Notes: generated by a model not told the origin, from the letters alone. 64,000 bases of DNA from Brachionus plicatilis (GCA_010279815.1 QEOQ01000460.1:658205-722204), one strand, 5' to 3'. Shown: positions 49,997-62,155, counted from the first letter of the stretch. Program-made: numbers and translations.

Positions 49997-50422
49997 ATGA
50001 AAAGTCCACTTATTTTTTCGATTGCTTTGATCCTAATCCAAATGAGCCGAACATCAAGCTATGGAACACACAATGAACCTGAAACGGTTGACATAGGTTC
50101 TGTCGAAGCAGGAACCAAAGAAGCCCGTGAGTTAACAAAAGAAAATCTGGATAAATTGCTATCACAATTGGCTATTTTGGACCAAAAATTAAAGCATAAA
50201 GAACAAATGCCAGAGAAACTAATTGAAAAGCCTAATTTAATAAAAATTCGCAAGAGTTTATCTGATGGGAATGATTTATTTGAGATGGAGTTTTGTTCCG
50301 AATGCTTTTTGAGTCAGGCCGATACTGATGAATGTTTATATTGCCATCTTAAGTATTTGTATAAAACATCAAAAAGAACAAAACCTTCATCTAAATATTG
50401 GTACACAAGAGCTGGCAAATAA
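49997..50422 (+). CDS. candidate secreted peptide precursor with C-terminal amidation site
   Basis: Encodes 141 aa in one exon. Residues 1-22 form a clear signal peptide (MKSPLIFSIALILIQMSRTS). The middle is charged and helical (residues about 38-75). Then comes a double CxxC unit (CSECFLSQADTDECLYC), and the C-terminus reads ..SKRTKPSSKYWYTRAGK. Cleavage after Lys-Arg and use of the terminal Gly-Lys would release TKPSSKYWYTRA-amide. Peptide placed at the very end, after a Cys-bearing spacer, is a common neuropeptide-precursor design. No known peptide family is recognised. Alternatively it is a secreted Cys-motif protein and the Gly-Lys end is chance. Confidence 0.6.
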   Translation: MKSPLIFSIALILIQMSRTSSYGTHNEPETVDIGSVEAGTKEARELTKENLDKLLSQLAILDQKLKHKEQMPEKLIEKPNLIKIRKSLSDGNDLFEMEFCSECFLSQADTDECLYCHLKYLYKTSKRTKPSSKYWYTRAGK

Positions 50423-50860
50423 GCTCATAAATTCGTTTAAATGTTTTGTTTATGTATTTATTCGTGTTTGTTATTTTAATTAAAAATTTCGATTCATTCA
50501 ATATTTTTATTTACTCTTAAATTTAAACAAAAATTAAAGAAAAAAATGATTGTTAATTTTTGTTTTTTTATTTAGGTATTAAACACATTTTTGAGTAATC
50601 TTTTGAAATTAAAAATCAATTTAAGTGTTTCAAAAAAAAATTTGAAAAAATGGTTAAAGATTTCACTTATGGAACCAAGCTCAAATTTGTCGAACTAATT
50701 TATTTTTCTTAAAAATTAAAAATAACTCTTCAAATTTTTCTATTAAAAAATTGGTCTAAAATGTAATAAATATATTTTCAAGGCATACAAAATATGAAAC
50801 TAACCACTTAATAAAATGCTTGCATTAGTTACATTAAAAAAATAAATAATTTTTACTTCT
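50423..50860. other. intergenic AT-rich DNA
   Basis: Presumed 3' UTR of the peptide-precursor candidate and spacer. No signals identified. Confidence 0.4.
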
Positions 50861-50864
50861 TTTT

Positions 50865-51230
50865 GATAAAAAAATTCTTTCTTTTTGGCAATCGCCTTAT
50901 CGAGCCAATTCCATAAGTTTTCAATGCAATTATGATCGAGACTGTTTGCTGGTCAATTTAAGACTGTTTTAATCGATAACGCTCTTGTAATCATTCCTTC
51001 GCTTATCTGGAATCTTTCTCAGTTTAAATCTTGCAGATCTTTGCTGGTCTTGCAGATCTTGGACGATTGTAAATGAATTTGTTTGATTAGATCGATAGAA
51101 AATAGCCTTTATGCATGATTTAGACCTATTTTGAGCATTTCCTATTTTGGAATATGGTAAATCATTTTAGTGAAGAATATTAGTTCCTTTTCTGTCCTGT
51201 TAAAAAATAGGGCATCGTTTAAAGGTGTGA
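50865..51230 (-). mobile_element. Tc1/mariner transposase remnant
   Basis: The minus strand near 50890-50955 encodes PANSLDHNCIENLWNWLDKA, immediately after a TGA where the family has Trp. This is the WPANSPDLNPIENLW motif carrying the last catalytic acid (Glu in IENLW) of Tc1/mariner transposases. Upstream on the same strand (about 50990-51090) a frame includes IVQDLQDQQRSARFKLRKIP, in the place of the family's DNA-binding/linker region. The catalytic core between them is missing and stops occur, so the copy is dead. Confidence 0.75.
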
Positions 51231-51239
51231 ATGGACATG

Positions 51240-53860
51240 TTTTTTTTTAATTTTGTCAAAAATTTCATTTTATAAAAATTTTTATAAATCCGTTCCAAAT
51301 AAATATATTTTTTAGGAATTTGCCTGTCGCAAAGGAAAAAAGAAGAAAACTTTTAATAGCCGCTTAACTTTTTCACAATTAAAAAAAACTGAAAGATTTG
51401 GATAGTCTTTGTCTGATTCGAATAATAAATGGGTGGATTGTCATTTCAATCCAGATTTTTTTTTGATCTAAGTAAATAAATGAAAAAATCGTGTAAAAAA
51501 AAAATTAAAATCCTATCACATTCTATGGCAGTTTAAATCAAAATAGAGGCTAAAAAATCAAGCGTTTCATTACTTTTTCACAATACTGTAGATGAAAATA
51601 AGAATAAAACAATTAAAATTTTAAAATATTTTAAAACTGTTTTTAATCATTTTATCATTTTTTTTCTGAAGGAGGCTAGGCTCGAACAGATACACTAATT
51701 AAATAAATTATAACATAAAATTTTGTAATTTGATTTTTTTCCCATTTATAATTCAATAAGAACAAAAATTAAAAATTTCGTTATTTTTGTCTTAAAATTT
51801 CCCAACAATAATTTTACCAAGAAGCAAAAGATATCTTGAATAAATTCTTATTAATGGAATATATAGATTTTCTAAAAATTATGGTTTAAGCTTTCGTTAA
51901 AGAAAAAATTTATGGCTTTTTCAGGCTTTTTGATGGAAATCCAGTAAAGCTTTTTACATTTAAAAAATTAATAAAATATACTTAAAATATTTTTTTAAAT
52001 TATTGAACATTCTTCATTATTGTCAGAATTTTTCAATTCAGTAAAATAATCGATTTTAATAGCCAAAATTTAAATTAACATGCAATGAAAATAGACATTG
52101 TCTACAAAAGTCGAAAAAAATATCAGTGTGGTGGAATAAAAAAATTAAAAATTGTTCAATGAATATATGTTTTTTTCTTATTTATGTAATTTTTTTGTTA
52201 TTTTCTAATTTTTGAGACTATTGTATTTTAAGTACATATATTGTAATACTGAAAATGCTTATTAAGATATACAATAATAAGAAATAGAAAACAGAAATAG
52301 TTAAAATATTTTAATAAACTAGTTTTAATTTAAACGAAAAAATATTTATAAATTGTATACAAAGATTTGATGGTTTACATAATTAAAAGTCAAACAAAAA
52401 TTTGACAAGAAATAACATAAATCTCGAAACAAGTATGTTAAATTTAAAGATTAAAGAAATTTTCCTGTAGTGTTCAAAAAGATAAACTTCGAAGCAACGA
52501 ATTTGAAAAAATTTGTTTTTCAGCAGTTGGTTAGAATCTTAAGTATTAAATATTTTAAAATAAAAAAAAGTTGTGAATTTTAATTGTAACTTTAAACTTT
52601 CACTGTGCGATCATGTAATGATCTCATACATGTAGAAATTATTTGCATCTAAAACTGTGAAAAAGTTATAGTCATTTTGAATTTATTAGTAATTTGCTAT
52701 TATTTTTATCATTTATTATCAAATTTATTTACTAAAAAATTTGATTTTTCATAATTATTATATAACCCAGTTTCATCAGGATCTAACAGGTCAAAAACAT
52801 AATGAGAAAGTAAAGTTTTTTAAAAAAAGTTTAAATTTCAAAAATTAAAGCATTTTGATTTAATCCAAATTAATTAAATTTTTTAAACTAATTTTATCTA
52901 AAAATATCTTACAAGTAAATAATTTTTGAATAAAATGCCACCTAGAATAGAAATCTTCATTCATCTTCTAATTATTATTTTATATTTTTTAATTTTAAAT
53001 TGAAACTACAGGTAGATTCAAATTTATTTTGTTGCCATATATTAAACAAACGTCGACTTGAAGCAAACAAGCACTGCGAAACCCTAGTGGTGTTGCTGTT
53101 TTTATTCTCTGAACATACAAATGAAAACAATTAAAAATAGTTTAAGATATTTACTATTATTTAACTATTTTAAATTTTGAATAATTAAGCTCTAATATTA
53201 GAAGAAAATATATTTTTCATTTTAGCACATAAACAAACTTTAAGTTAAAGAGTCAGTTGATCAACAATATCTTGACTAGAATTCAATTAAAAATCCTACT
53301 GAAACTTCATTTGAGCATTCAAAAAAGCCATTAATTAAAAAACGCTTTTCAAATCTAATCGTATATAACATCAAAGTCTATCTAAGCTAAATAATAATTA
53401 AATTTTTATTGATGTTTTTAATTATTTGGTTATGCTTGAACTGGCAAAGCTAATATTTGGTCAAATAAACACAAAAAGACTTTATTTTTCAACAATTTAT
53501 TCAAAATTTTTACATATATGTTTTAAGTGTAAGACTGTTGATCTAAAAGTTAATTCGAAATGTATAGAAAAAAAACTGCTATCTAGGTTATACAATCAAA
53601 ATACCGGAAAACTAGATCTGTTATATAAATCGGTCTTAAAACAAAAAAAAACTAAATTTTGCTTGAAATTTACATGAAATAAGAAAAAAAAATCTATAAA
53701 CTCTTTTGAAAAGAAAAATAATTTCTTTTACAACTTTTCGGGTTTAAACAAAAAGTGCGACAAGAGTTCGGATTAATTGATTAAAATAATTAAAATTGTT
53801 AATATTTAATTCAAATATTTTTGAGCATTAAAAAATAAAAAAAAATCTAATGAAAAAAAA
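51240..53860. other. AT-rich gene-free stretch
   Basis: One forward copy of the short dispersed repeat lies near 51660-51705 (TCTGAAGGAGGCTAGGCTCG). An 83-codon frame at 53426-53677 has no domain, signal peptide or splice support and is not called. Confidence 0.4.
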
Positions 53861-53873
53861 ATTTGTTTTTTTT

Positions 53874-54900
53874 TTAATGCTTATCGTGACGTTTGAGCCA
53901 TGCCGAATTCAAAAGTTGGTGCAGATTAAATCGTTTCGAAGCGTTCATTTGAAAGCAACTGTCCAAAAACTGGAGCAAATCATTGGAAACATTGGAATAG
54001 GGCAGCGGAAACTTTCCACTTATAATTTGAGATTTGGACCGGAAGGGGTACTTGCCGAATACGGCAAAGTAGAAAGTGACACCAATGGACCAAGCGGTAG
54101 CAGGCTCGGACTCGTAATATCCGGACAAAATCCACTCGGGGGGCATGCACTCCAGAGTGCCTTGGAACTCTTTGAAGGACTCGTTGCGGCCTCGAAAGTT
54201 GGCCGCCGAGCCAAAATCAATTATTTTTATCGAGTAGTCCTCGAGATTGACAAGAATATTCTCTGGCTTAATGTCTCTGTGCACAATGCCTTTGGCAAAA
54301 ATGGCCAAATTAATCTTGATCAATTGGATAAACAATCGTTTTAGGATCGATTGGCTAAAGCTGAATGGCTTTCCGTTTGCCAAGTCGAACAATGTCATGC
54401 ACTTGTTCAGCTTTTCCATGACAATCACAAAACAAGTGGTCTCCTCGAAATAGTCATGGATCTTGACAATGCCTGGTGTGTCGCGCAATCGGATCAGACA
54501 CTCGATTTCGAATGGCAGGTAGGAATTGCTGCGCGACGACGGATTGTGCATCGAGGAAAAGTGTTTGTTGGACCAATTTACAATTCCTGACTTGGGAATC
54601 AGCTTTATGATAACTGGCAGGCCGTCGTCGGATCGAATTCCTTCGTACACCCGACCGTAGCCTCCGAAACCGATCGATTTTATCAACTTGTAGGTGGGCT
54701 TTTGTGACGGCTGAACAGCCAGAGATGAGTAGGTGTCCGCGTATGAACCATGCGTGCTGTTCGAGTTTATTCGATCCTCAAGTGAATTCTTAAATGAGAA
54801 AAAAGTATTTTTTTACTTTTTATTTTCTAAAACTGAATTTTACCGATTTAAAGTTGTACGAGAACATTTTGTTGTTAGATGGCTTTCTTCGCGAAATCAT
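53874..54900 (-). CDS. PIM-like serine/threonine protein kinase
   Basis: Two exons on the minus strand, 54900-54844 and 54788-53874, separated by a 55-bp GTAAAA..TTTAAG intron, give 323 aa; PIM kinases have 310-335. An in-frame TAG upstream supports the start MISRRKPSNN; ATG at 54867 is an alternative. The kinase domain runs from about 50 to 318: glycine loop GFGGYG (59-64), Lys81 in VIIK, catalytic HRDIKPENI with Asp191, DFG at 210, and FQGTLECMPPEWILSGYY. The PPEW motif, ATAWSIG and the long loop between strand 3 and helix C (SGIVNW..YLPFEIE) match PIM kinases, which are constitutively active survival and translation kinases. The hinge lacks the PIM ERPEP sequence (here MEKLNK). The coding sequence is much more GC-rich than its flanks. 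A CaMK-like relative is the alternative. Confidence 0.85.
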
Positions 54901-57900
54901 AAAAATATCGGTTCTGGAATGATTATGTATGAAGCTGTTCTCGATCTAAAATCTAAAATGTTGGCAAAAAATTATTTTATTTTCACAATTTATATTGATT
55001 TAAAAAAATAAAAAAGCATTTTAATTTGAATTGATTGATTTATTTATTTGGCAATCTTTGTAATTGTTCAATAAGTCTTGATATGCTCAATAGGTATAGC
55101 ATTTATGACTGTTTATACTTCTAGCTTACGTAACCAGAAACGATTAAGAAAGTTGAAAAAAAAACAAAATTGCCAAAAATTAAAATTCTCTTGATTATTA
55201 TCTATTTTTGTGTACGTGGGTGTTGTTGCTGCATGGCAAAAAAAATTGCTTTCCAACTCGTTTTTAAATACTACCAACCAGAATGTTTAGCAAATGTGTA
55301 CCTATTCAAGTGTAAACATAACTTGATCAAAATCTATTCAAATTTGAGCAAAAATTCAAAAAAAAAAAAAAGAAAGAATCATTTATCTTGCTCAAATCTG
55401 CATGCTTGATGCCGAATCTAATCACCTATCTTTTCAGGTGCTTTTTGTTTCCAAAAACTCGGCTAATTAAACTCTCTTTTACGGAAAATTAAGCATACAC
55501 AAGAATATTTTAATTGTCTTAGCCATAAATTACCGGTGCATGGCAAATCACGCCGACGCAACTACAAAATTGACCAGTGATGCTAAATAGACCATGACCA
55601 GGCTATTCTGCACAAGTCCAATATTTTGGTGGACAAAAGTAGAAAAAGTTGACTAATAAAAATTGAAAGCTTTGAAAAAAGAACAAAAAAAAAGGTGACT
55701 TTAGGCAGAAATATAAATAAGATTTGGATTGAAAAAAGCAAGAAACAAAGCAATATCATAAACAAAATAGTTTAAATTTTGTAAACAATTAATAATAATG
55801 AAACAAGCCATCTCTATCTAAGTCTAAATATTGATTTTGGTTATTTTGGAATTTTCTATTAAAAATTGGATAAATCAAAATGAATTTTTTGTATTTTCTT
55901 TTTCGAAATTTTGTGTGAATTTGTTTCCTTTTAGCATCATTTTAGCATCGAATTTGGTTCATTGATTCAATATTTGAATTTTAAACATGTTAAAATTTAA
56001 AAATTCTTAGAATTTTTGAGAATTCCCGCTCAAAGTCCTAAAAGAAATTTGCTAAGGCAAATCTTATATCATTTTTGACAAGTCGATTGATGATTACCAT
56101 GCGAAAATGTCTAGCCAATTGTCATGTTTTGACACCATTAAATGGCTCCAAGTTGAGACAAAAGAACTTTTCAAATAAAAAAAAAAATTTGTTCTAAATT
56201 TTAATCTATTTTGTGACCGAATTTTTTATTTAAAATAAACTCTAAATTTAAATTATCTCTTTTTAAATGAATCTTGAAATTTTTTTTATTAATTATAGCC
56301 CAGGTTTTGCTTGTCTTTAAATTAACACTTACGCAAACATGTCTACGGCTTTTGGCATTTATCATAACACTCGAATGGATTCGGCATGTGCCAAGAGTTT
56401 GAACATTTGGTAATTGAAATTTGTGTGGGCAAATAATTTCACAGTTAAGTTATTTTACCAATTGGATGATGCCAAAAAGTAATATAAAGACAAATTTTTG
56501 TTTATACAAAATTTAAAGGTGTATTTTTGATGATTTCGTAATAACAGTTACAAAAGCTTTTTTCTCACGTAACTTTTTTGCAAAGATTTTAAAAGCTTGG
56601 TTACCTAACCTGATGAGAACGAGTTGTAAAGAAAACCTGCTAATAGACCTTCTTTTGAAAATAATATTTGACTTGGTATATTGGTATATTTTTTTAACTT
56701 TCAAACCTTTGAAAATAATTTCCTAAATTTGAATTACAGACCGAAAACACGTTGTTTCATTGACACATACTGAAGTTTCAGTTGAACAAATTTTTCTAAT
56801 TAAAAAAAACTTGAGAATGTAAGTCATAAAAATGCACCCAAAAATTAAGTCATCGAATAAATAAAAATCTAAAATTTAAATGAATTAAAAAACTAAAACA
56901 TTAATTAATCTAAATCCATTAAAAATTTCTTAATTTTTTATGTTAAAAGAAGAAAAATTCACTTAATTAATTTCCTATGGAAAGTTCTCCTTAAATTGAA
57001 AGTTTTAATTTTTTTCATTAAATTAGCTAAGGTAAAATGCATAGATAAAATAAAGAAAAAATATTCAATTTTCCTAAGTATTTATGTGGCTAGGCGTTTT
57101 TAATTGATTTTGAATTCATACGATTTCGCTGTAATATCTAATTCATTTAATTTAGCTCAAAAACTATGTTTGACTAAACTTGGTGTACACAATTTTAAAA
57201 AAATGTCTAAAGCTTCAATAATTCTCAATTTAAAGAAATACAGATCCAATAAACAGGTAATTTCAGTTCTTATTTTTTGCAAAAAATTTGATCGATAAAT
57301 TTAAAAAATTTAATTTTAAAACTGAGTCCAATTGATGCAGTTTTGATTGATTTTAGAAAACCTAAGCAAATATTCAAAAAAATGAATTATGTAGACTAGA
57401 TAACAAATAATTTACATAACCTAAAAATTAATCTAAGAAACTGACCTCAAGCAACTCATTTTTTGAACAAAAACTCTCCAGAAAAAAGATAGCCTTAAAT
57501 TAACCAAAAAATAATTTTTACTTGTCAAATTTTAGTATTGGCCAAGTTAATTTTTTTTTTTAAATACATGATCTGAAAAATTAAAAAATATCAAAATGTT
57601 CTTAATTATACACTGTCATACTAAGATTTTCTATAAATCATTCACAATTTTAAAGTACGATTTGGAATCGGAAGAATTTTTGGAAAAAAAAAGATGAGCG
57701 ACTGAAAGCTTTCTTTACGTGAATTAAGCCTAAGGACACAAATTTAATCATCCAAAAATAATAAGTTTCATTCTAAGACTAAAATATTGTAGGAATGAGA
57801 AATTTGTATATTTTTAATTTTTCTTCAAGAACATAATTTGCTCTTGCTCTTGGCTCTTGACAAAATTTTTCAATGATTACCTTAAATTTTTCGAGAGTCT

Positions 57901-57990
57901 TCTCTTAAATAGCTAAAATCTGAATCTATAAAAAAAAAACTTTTTTAAACAAAAATTTTATTGATTAAACAAATATAAAATGAATATTAA
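54901..57990. other. upstream DNA of the kinase gene with small GC-richer blocks
   Basis: Less A/T-biased blocks lie near 55410-55620, 56090-56165 and 56310-56430. In the last, ATGTCTACGGCTTTTGGCAT starts a 22-codon frame ending at a GTAATTG donor-like site (near 56409), which could be a tiny exon, but no partner exon was found. Frames at 55170-55409 and 57104-57298 lack support. Confidence 0.35.
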
Positions 57991-58004
57991 TCATTCATTT
58001 TATT

Positions 58005-59695
58005 CTAAATTGAATCATATTTAAGTAATTTTTCTTTTTTGCTTTGACATGTGATAAATTTCCACACGAACGCCGACCCTTCCTTTTTAAAAATATAAAA
58101 TTAAAATTTAGATAACATTTGATGAATACTCACTAAGACAGAGAGAGCAAAAAAGCTCCAAAATTGATAATTTGGAATTCTATTTAGACCAGTTTCATTT
58201 TTTATAAATACTTGGTAAGCAAACCCAAATCCCAAGTAAAGACCGCCAAATACAAAAATCAAAATTATCAGTACACTTCCAAAGCTCAAACCACTTTTTT
58301 TGGAACATGCTCCTTTGTAAGGCACAGTCATTTTGAGCTTAATTGTAAATTAAATTATTTATTAATTGATTATTAGTCAAAAATATGTTAACTTTGCAGG
58401 TTTTATCAGAAACTGGTGAAAAATGACTCGGAAACGGGGCAATACCAGGCTCGTTACCCTCTGGTATTTTCCATTCAACTTTTTTATCGCATTCAAATTT
58501 AACTTCAATTTCGACTTTACAAGGTCGGCCTGTGTATGGATTAATTATTTCTTCTCCATCAGAATACTGAGCCAAAAAAGCATTTTTTTCTATTAAAACA
58601 TATTTGATCATGAGTTAAAAAATCAAAATTCTCAAATACTAAATGATGTAAAAGGATCTTCAGTGTATCCGCCAGCTACCACTGTTTTTGGCGGTATCAA
58701 ATTGTATTGTAGACAAACACTAGAACCGACACATCCCTTCAAACCTTTTTTACAACTATTTAATTAAATGAATAAAATTTTTTAAAAAAATTACTTTCAA
58801 TAGGTTTACAAAAAGCCATATATAATTTGCAGGTATTTGTTACATTTGATTCAATATAACAACCATCAGTGATATCAAATTTCCAATATGGAGGACTATG
58901 AAGTTTTAAATTCAAAATATGAAATAAAACTTGAATATTCTAAAATACTCAATTAATGGTGTTATATCATATCCATCAGGTTGCTTACAAATCTTAGCTG
59001 GTGTGGGGTTAATTGGTGTAGTTGTAATTGTTGGAATGGATTGACTGGTTTTGGTCGTCGGAGGAACAATTTTATGACATGCACCAGCATAATCAAATTT
59101 TAAATAATACTACAAAAAATTAGATTTTTATTGATAATTTTAATTTTTACTTGACAGGTTGCTGAATCTAATTTAGAATCAACTGGATTGGGAGCAGCAG
59201 TTGGTCCCGATTCTGGTATCCAAGGTTGATCACTATTGCAGTCAAATTCCATTCTTATGGACACATTGCATAACTTTCCTTTGTGGGATATTTTTGGGCC
59301 TTCAAAGTCTGCAAAAAATCCATTTGTTTCTTTAGGTATGAAAGGATTTTGGACATAATGACCAATTTCTAACGGATTAGTAGCTTCTGATGAGTACTGG
59401 CAAACGCTTGAATTTAAACATGTGGTATTCTCAGCTATAAAAATTTTTTTATTTCTTTATCTATTTAAGCTAATATTTTCTTACCTGGTGGTAAAAATTT
59501 ACAAAACGTAAAATAAAAATGGCATGGCGATTCTGTACTCTCGATGCAAATGCTAGATTCCAAATCAAATTGCCAATACGTAGGTTTAGTTAAATTTGTG
59601 ATATCATATCCATCAAGGCTCGGACAATCGAAATTTCGAGCCCAAGATAATGACACTAATGATAAAATTCCGAATAAAGCAAAAAGTCTTTTCAT
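58005..59695 (-). CDS. type I membrane receptor with two MRH (mannose-6-phosphate receptor homology) domains
   Basis: Eight minus-strand exons keep phase: 59695-59485, 59434-59151, 59109-58949, 58895-58795, 58744-58640, 58589-58393, 58337-58134 and 58082-58005, giving 446 aa. A signal peptide (MKRLFALFGILSLVSLSWAR) precedes two related domains. Each starts GYDIT..P.YW.FD...C.IES, has S..C at the Gln site (SSVCQY / SSVCLQY), a C.V.I...F.CD section, and ends C.....Y.GAC (CQYYLKFDYAGAC / CKLKMTVPYKGAC). A Thr/Pro linker separates them. Then come a membrane helix (GSVLIILIFVFGGLYLGFGF), a short tail with NRIPNYQFW as in M6P receptors and Atg27, and a final KYDSI. The fold family sorts glycoproteins or autophagy cargo between Golgi and endosomes. 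The fifth-exon acceptor was chosen on phase. Whether it binds mannose-6-phosphate is unknown. Confidence 0.85.
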
Positions 59696-60438
59696 TTCAA
59701 AAAAAATATAGAATTTTTGATTGCAAAATATTTATAATTAAGTTAAACTTGTGATTTTAGAAATGTGATTAGGTAAAATCCGCTTCAAATTATCTCTACT
59801 AATTTATCAAGTTGATTAGATAATTTTAAATATAATATTAAAAATCTTGAATACTTTTTTAATTTTAATTATTTGTTTTAATAATAAATTCAAAGTATTT
59901 AGACTGAGCTTATTTCTGAAAATTTTATATTTTCTTATTACATCAGTTGAAATTCATTCTTTTCAATTTTTTCTTAATTTTAACAAGAGTTAATCAAAGA
60001 TAAAATTCAGATTTGACTTTAACTTTTATAAAATTTAACAAATTCAAAGTCACATTTTTAGCTATCGAACCGAAATAAATGCAAATAATTGACACATTTT
60101 TTAAATTTTTAGAAATTAATTTTTAAAAGATAGATTTTTTATTAAATACTTAGAGTCAAAAAATTTACTTAGGCCAACTCAAGTTTTAACTAATAAAATA
60201 TTAAGAATATTTAAAAAAAAATTTACTTTAAAACATATTTTTAAAATTAATTTAAAAAATTCACACGAAAATCTAGGTCTTAAGTCTTTTTTTAAAAAAA
60301 GTTAACTCTTTTGTTTATCCGTTGTATGAAAGTATTTAATTTTTTGCCTCATCGAGAATTTATCCTCAAGTCAGTTTGGCTTTAAAGATAGAACTTAGAC
60401 ATTTTTATTTATTACAAATATATTATAATTTATCTATT
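59696..60438. other. AT-rich DNA upstream of the MRH receptor gene
   Basis: Nothing recognised beyond A/T runs. The promoter of the minus-strand receptor gene must lie near 59700-59900. Confidence 0.4.
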
Positions 60439-60440
60439 TA

Positions 60441-60968
60441 CAGTGGTGATTTGATAACAGTATTTTACGAAATTTTACGTAATATACCGTAAATTAACCA
60501 AATTTTACCACTTTTTACGAAAATTAACGTAAAATCCGAAAAGTGAAAAAGAAGTATTTTACGAAAAATTACGTAAATTTTCAGGATTTTGAGATAATTT
60601 TGGTAAAATTTGGTAAAATTAAAAACGGCCAATTCAAAATTCAAAATTTTCTGAAATAAATAAGTAAATAAATTGGTCAAAAAAATAGTTATTTTTAAAT
60701 TGTTATAAAAAAAGCTTTCTTAAATTTTCGATTTTTGGAAAAAAAAGACATTTTTTCAGAAAATTTTGAATTTTGAATTGGCCGTTTTTAATTTTACCAA
60801 ATTTTACCAAAATTATCTCAAAATCTGAAAATTTACGTAATTTTTCGTAAAATACTTCTTTTTCACTTTTCGGATTTTACGTTAATTTTCGTAAAAAGTG
60901 GTAAAATTTGGTTAATTTACGGTATTTTACGTAAATTTTCGTAAAATACTGTTATGAAATCACCACTG
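60441..60968. mobile_element. Tc1/mariner-type foldback MITE
   Basis: The 528-bp element begins CAGTGGTGATTT and ends AAATCACCACTG, with TA on both sides (60439-60440 and 60969-60970), the target duplication of Tc1/mariner elements. The inverted arms are about 215 bp each, nearly perfect, around a 100-bp A/T spacer. The arms are packed with TTTTACG / CGTAAAA words and TACGTA palindromes. An open frame inside one arm (60465-60680) is a by-product of the repeat. No transposase is encoded. Confidence 0.87.
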
Positions 60969-60970
60969 TA

Positions 60971-62155
60971 TAACTGCAAAATCTAAAAGCGAAATTAAGC
61001 CAAAATCAATCCATAAAAAGCCAAATCTTAGAGATCCAAAATTAAGAGTTAAAAAAAGCTAATATTTGATTAAATTATTTATTTAAAAATATAAATTCAA
61101 AAAAAAATTGTATTTAATTTCATGCAAACTCCTTCTAAAGAATAAAAGCTTTTAGACAAAATTTCCATAAACTATCATTTTTTCGAAAAAACACATTCTT
61201 AAAGTTTTAATAAGTCAACTAAAAAATCTTTGGCCACCATTTAGATAAATGCTGAATTAAGTCATTTCTCTTTTGTCTAAATATTGTTATTTTTCGCTGT
61301 ATTCACTGTTAAAGTATAGCTTAGAGAATCAAGAAGACCCATTCATCAGATTTACCAAGTCATCAATAATTGAAAATACATTGAACTTTTCATCTACATA
61401 GAAATACATAAGATCTATTTTTATTAGATATTAAAATTTTAGCGGGAAGTGTTTTTTTAATTAATAGAAATACTTGGAGAAGAGGTTAAAGATTAAAAAC
61501 TAGAAATTAAAGGTTTAAAAAAAAATTAAAAAAAAGTTTAAAAAAGATATCTGTGTGAGTCAATAAAATATTTTCTAAGTAAGTTTTTGAAAAAAGAGAA
61601 TATTCTTCAATTCTAAATTGAGAATAATTAGATTATTAAAAATGTTTTATATGCAAACACGTGAAAGCTAATAATCATTCTTTTTATTACATAGCCCAAG
61701 TGGCGTTTAATAAATAATAAAAATAATAAAATGATATTAATTACTACTTTTAAAGCTCGATTTTATATCCTACAAACTTTCAAAAATTATTCAAAGGGAT
61801 TGAGAAATTTTTCGATTGACTAGATTCAAATTTAGACAGTCTTAATATTTTTTTTTAAACTAATAAAATATAAATTCAGTAAAACGCTTTTTTTAGCAAT
61901 TTTTTTAACTCAAAAATTTTCAGATTTGAAACATCCAATTTTTCTTCGTTTAGATTATTAATACAAAATTTTTGCCCATTTTTTGACAAAAAAGGTTAAA
62001 TATATTTAAATTTTTTATTTTTTTAAAGTTTCCCCCACTAATTATATTAAATGAATTTTTTTGATTCTATTTATTTCAAATAGAGTAGAATTTTTGAATA
62101 AATTCTAATAAAAACTATGAACCTTAAATATCAATATTTTATTCAAAGTCTATAA
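60971..62155. other. AT-rich intergenic DNA
   Basis: No gene or repeat of known class recognised. Confidence 0.4.

Noticed and set aside
53850..54344. Long plus-strand open frame (164 codons)
   Set aside because: It is the antisense shadow of the PIM-like kinase, whose minus-strand frame has all kinase motifs.
55170..55409. 79-codon plus-strand frame with a Cys run (RGCCCCM)
   Set aside because: Ends in a poly-Lys A-run, no clean signal peptide or family, and overlaps the presumed promoter side of the kinase gene.
60465..60680. 71-codon minus-strand frame
   Set aside because: Lies wholly inside one inverted arm of the mariner-type MITE and reflects its repeated TTTTACG words.
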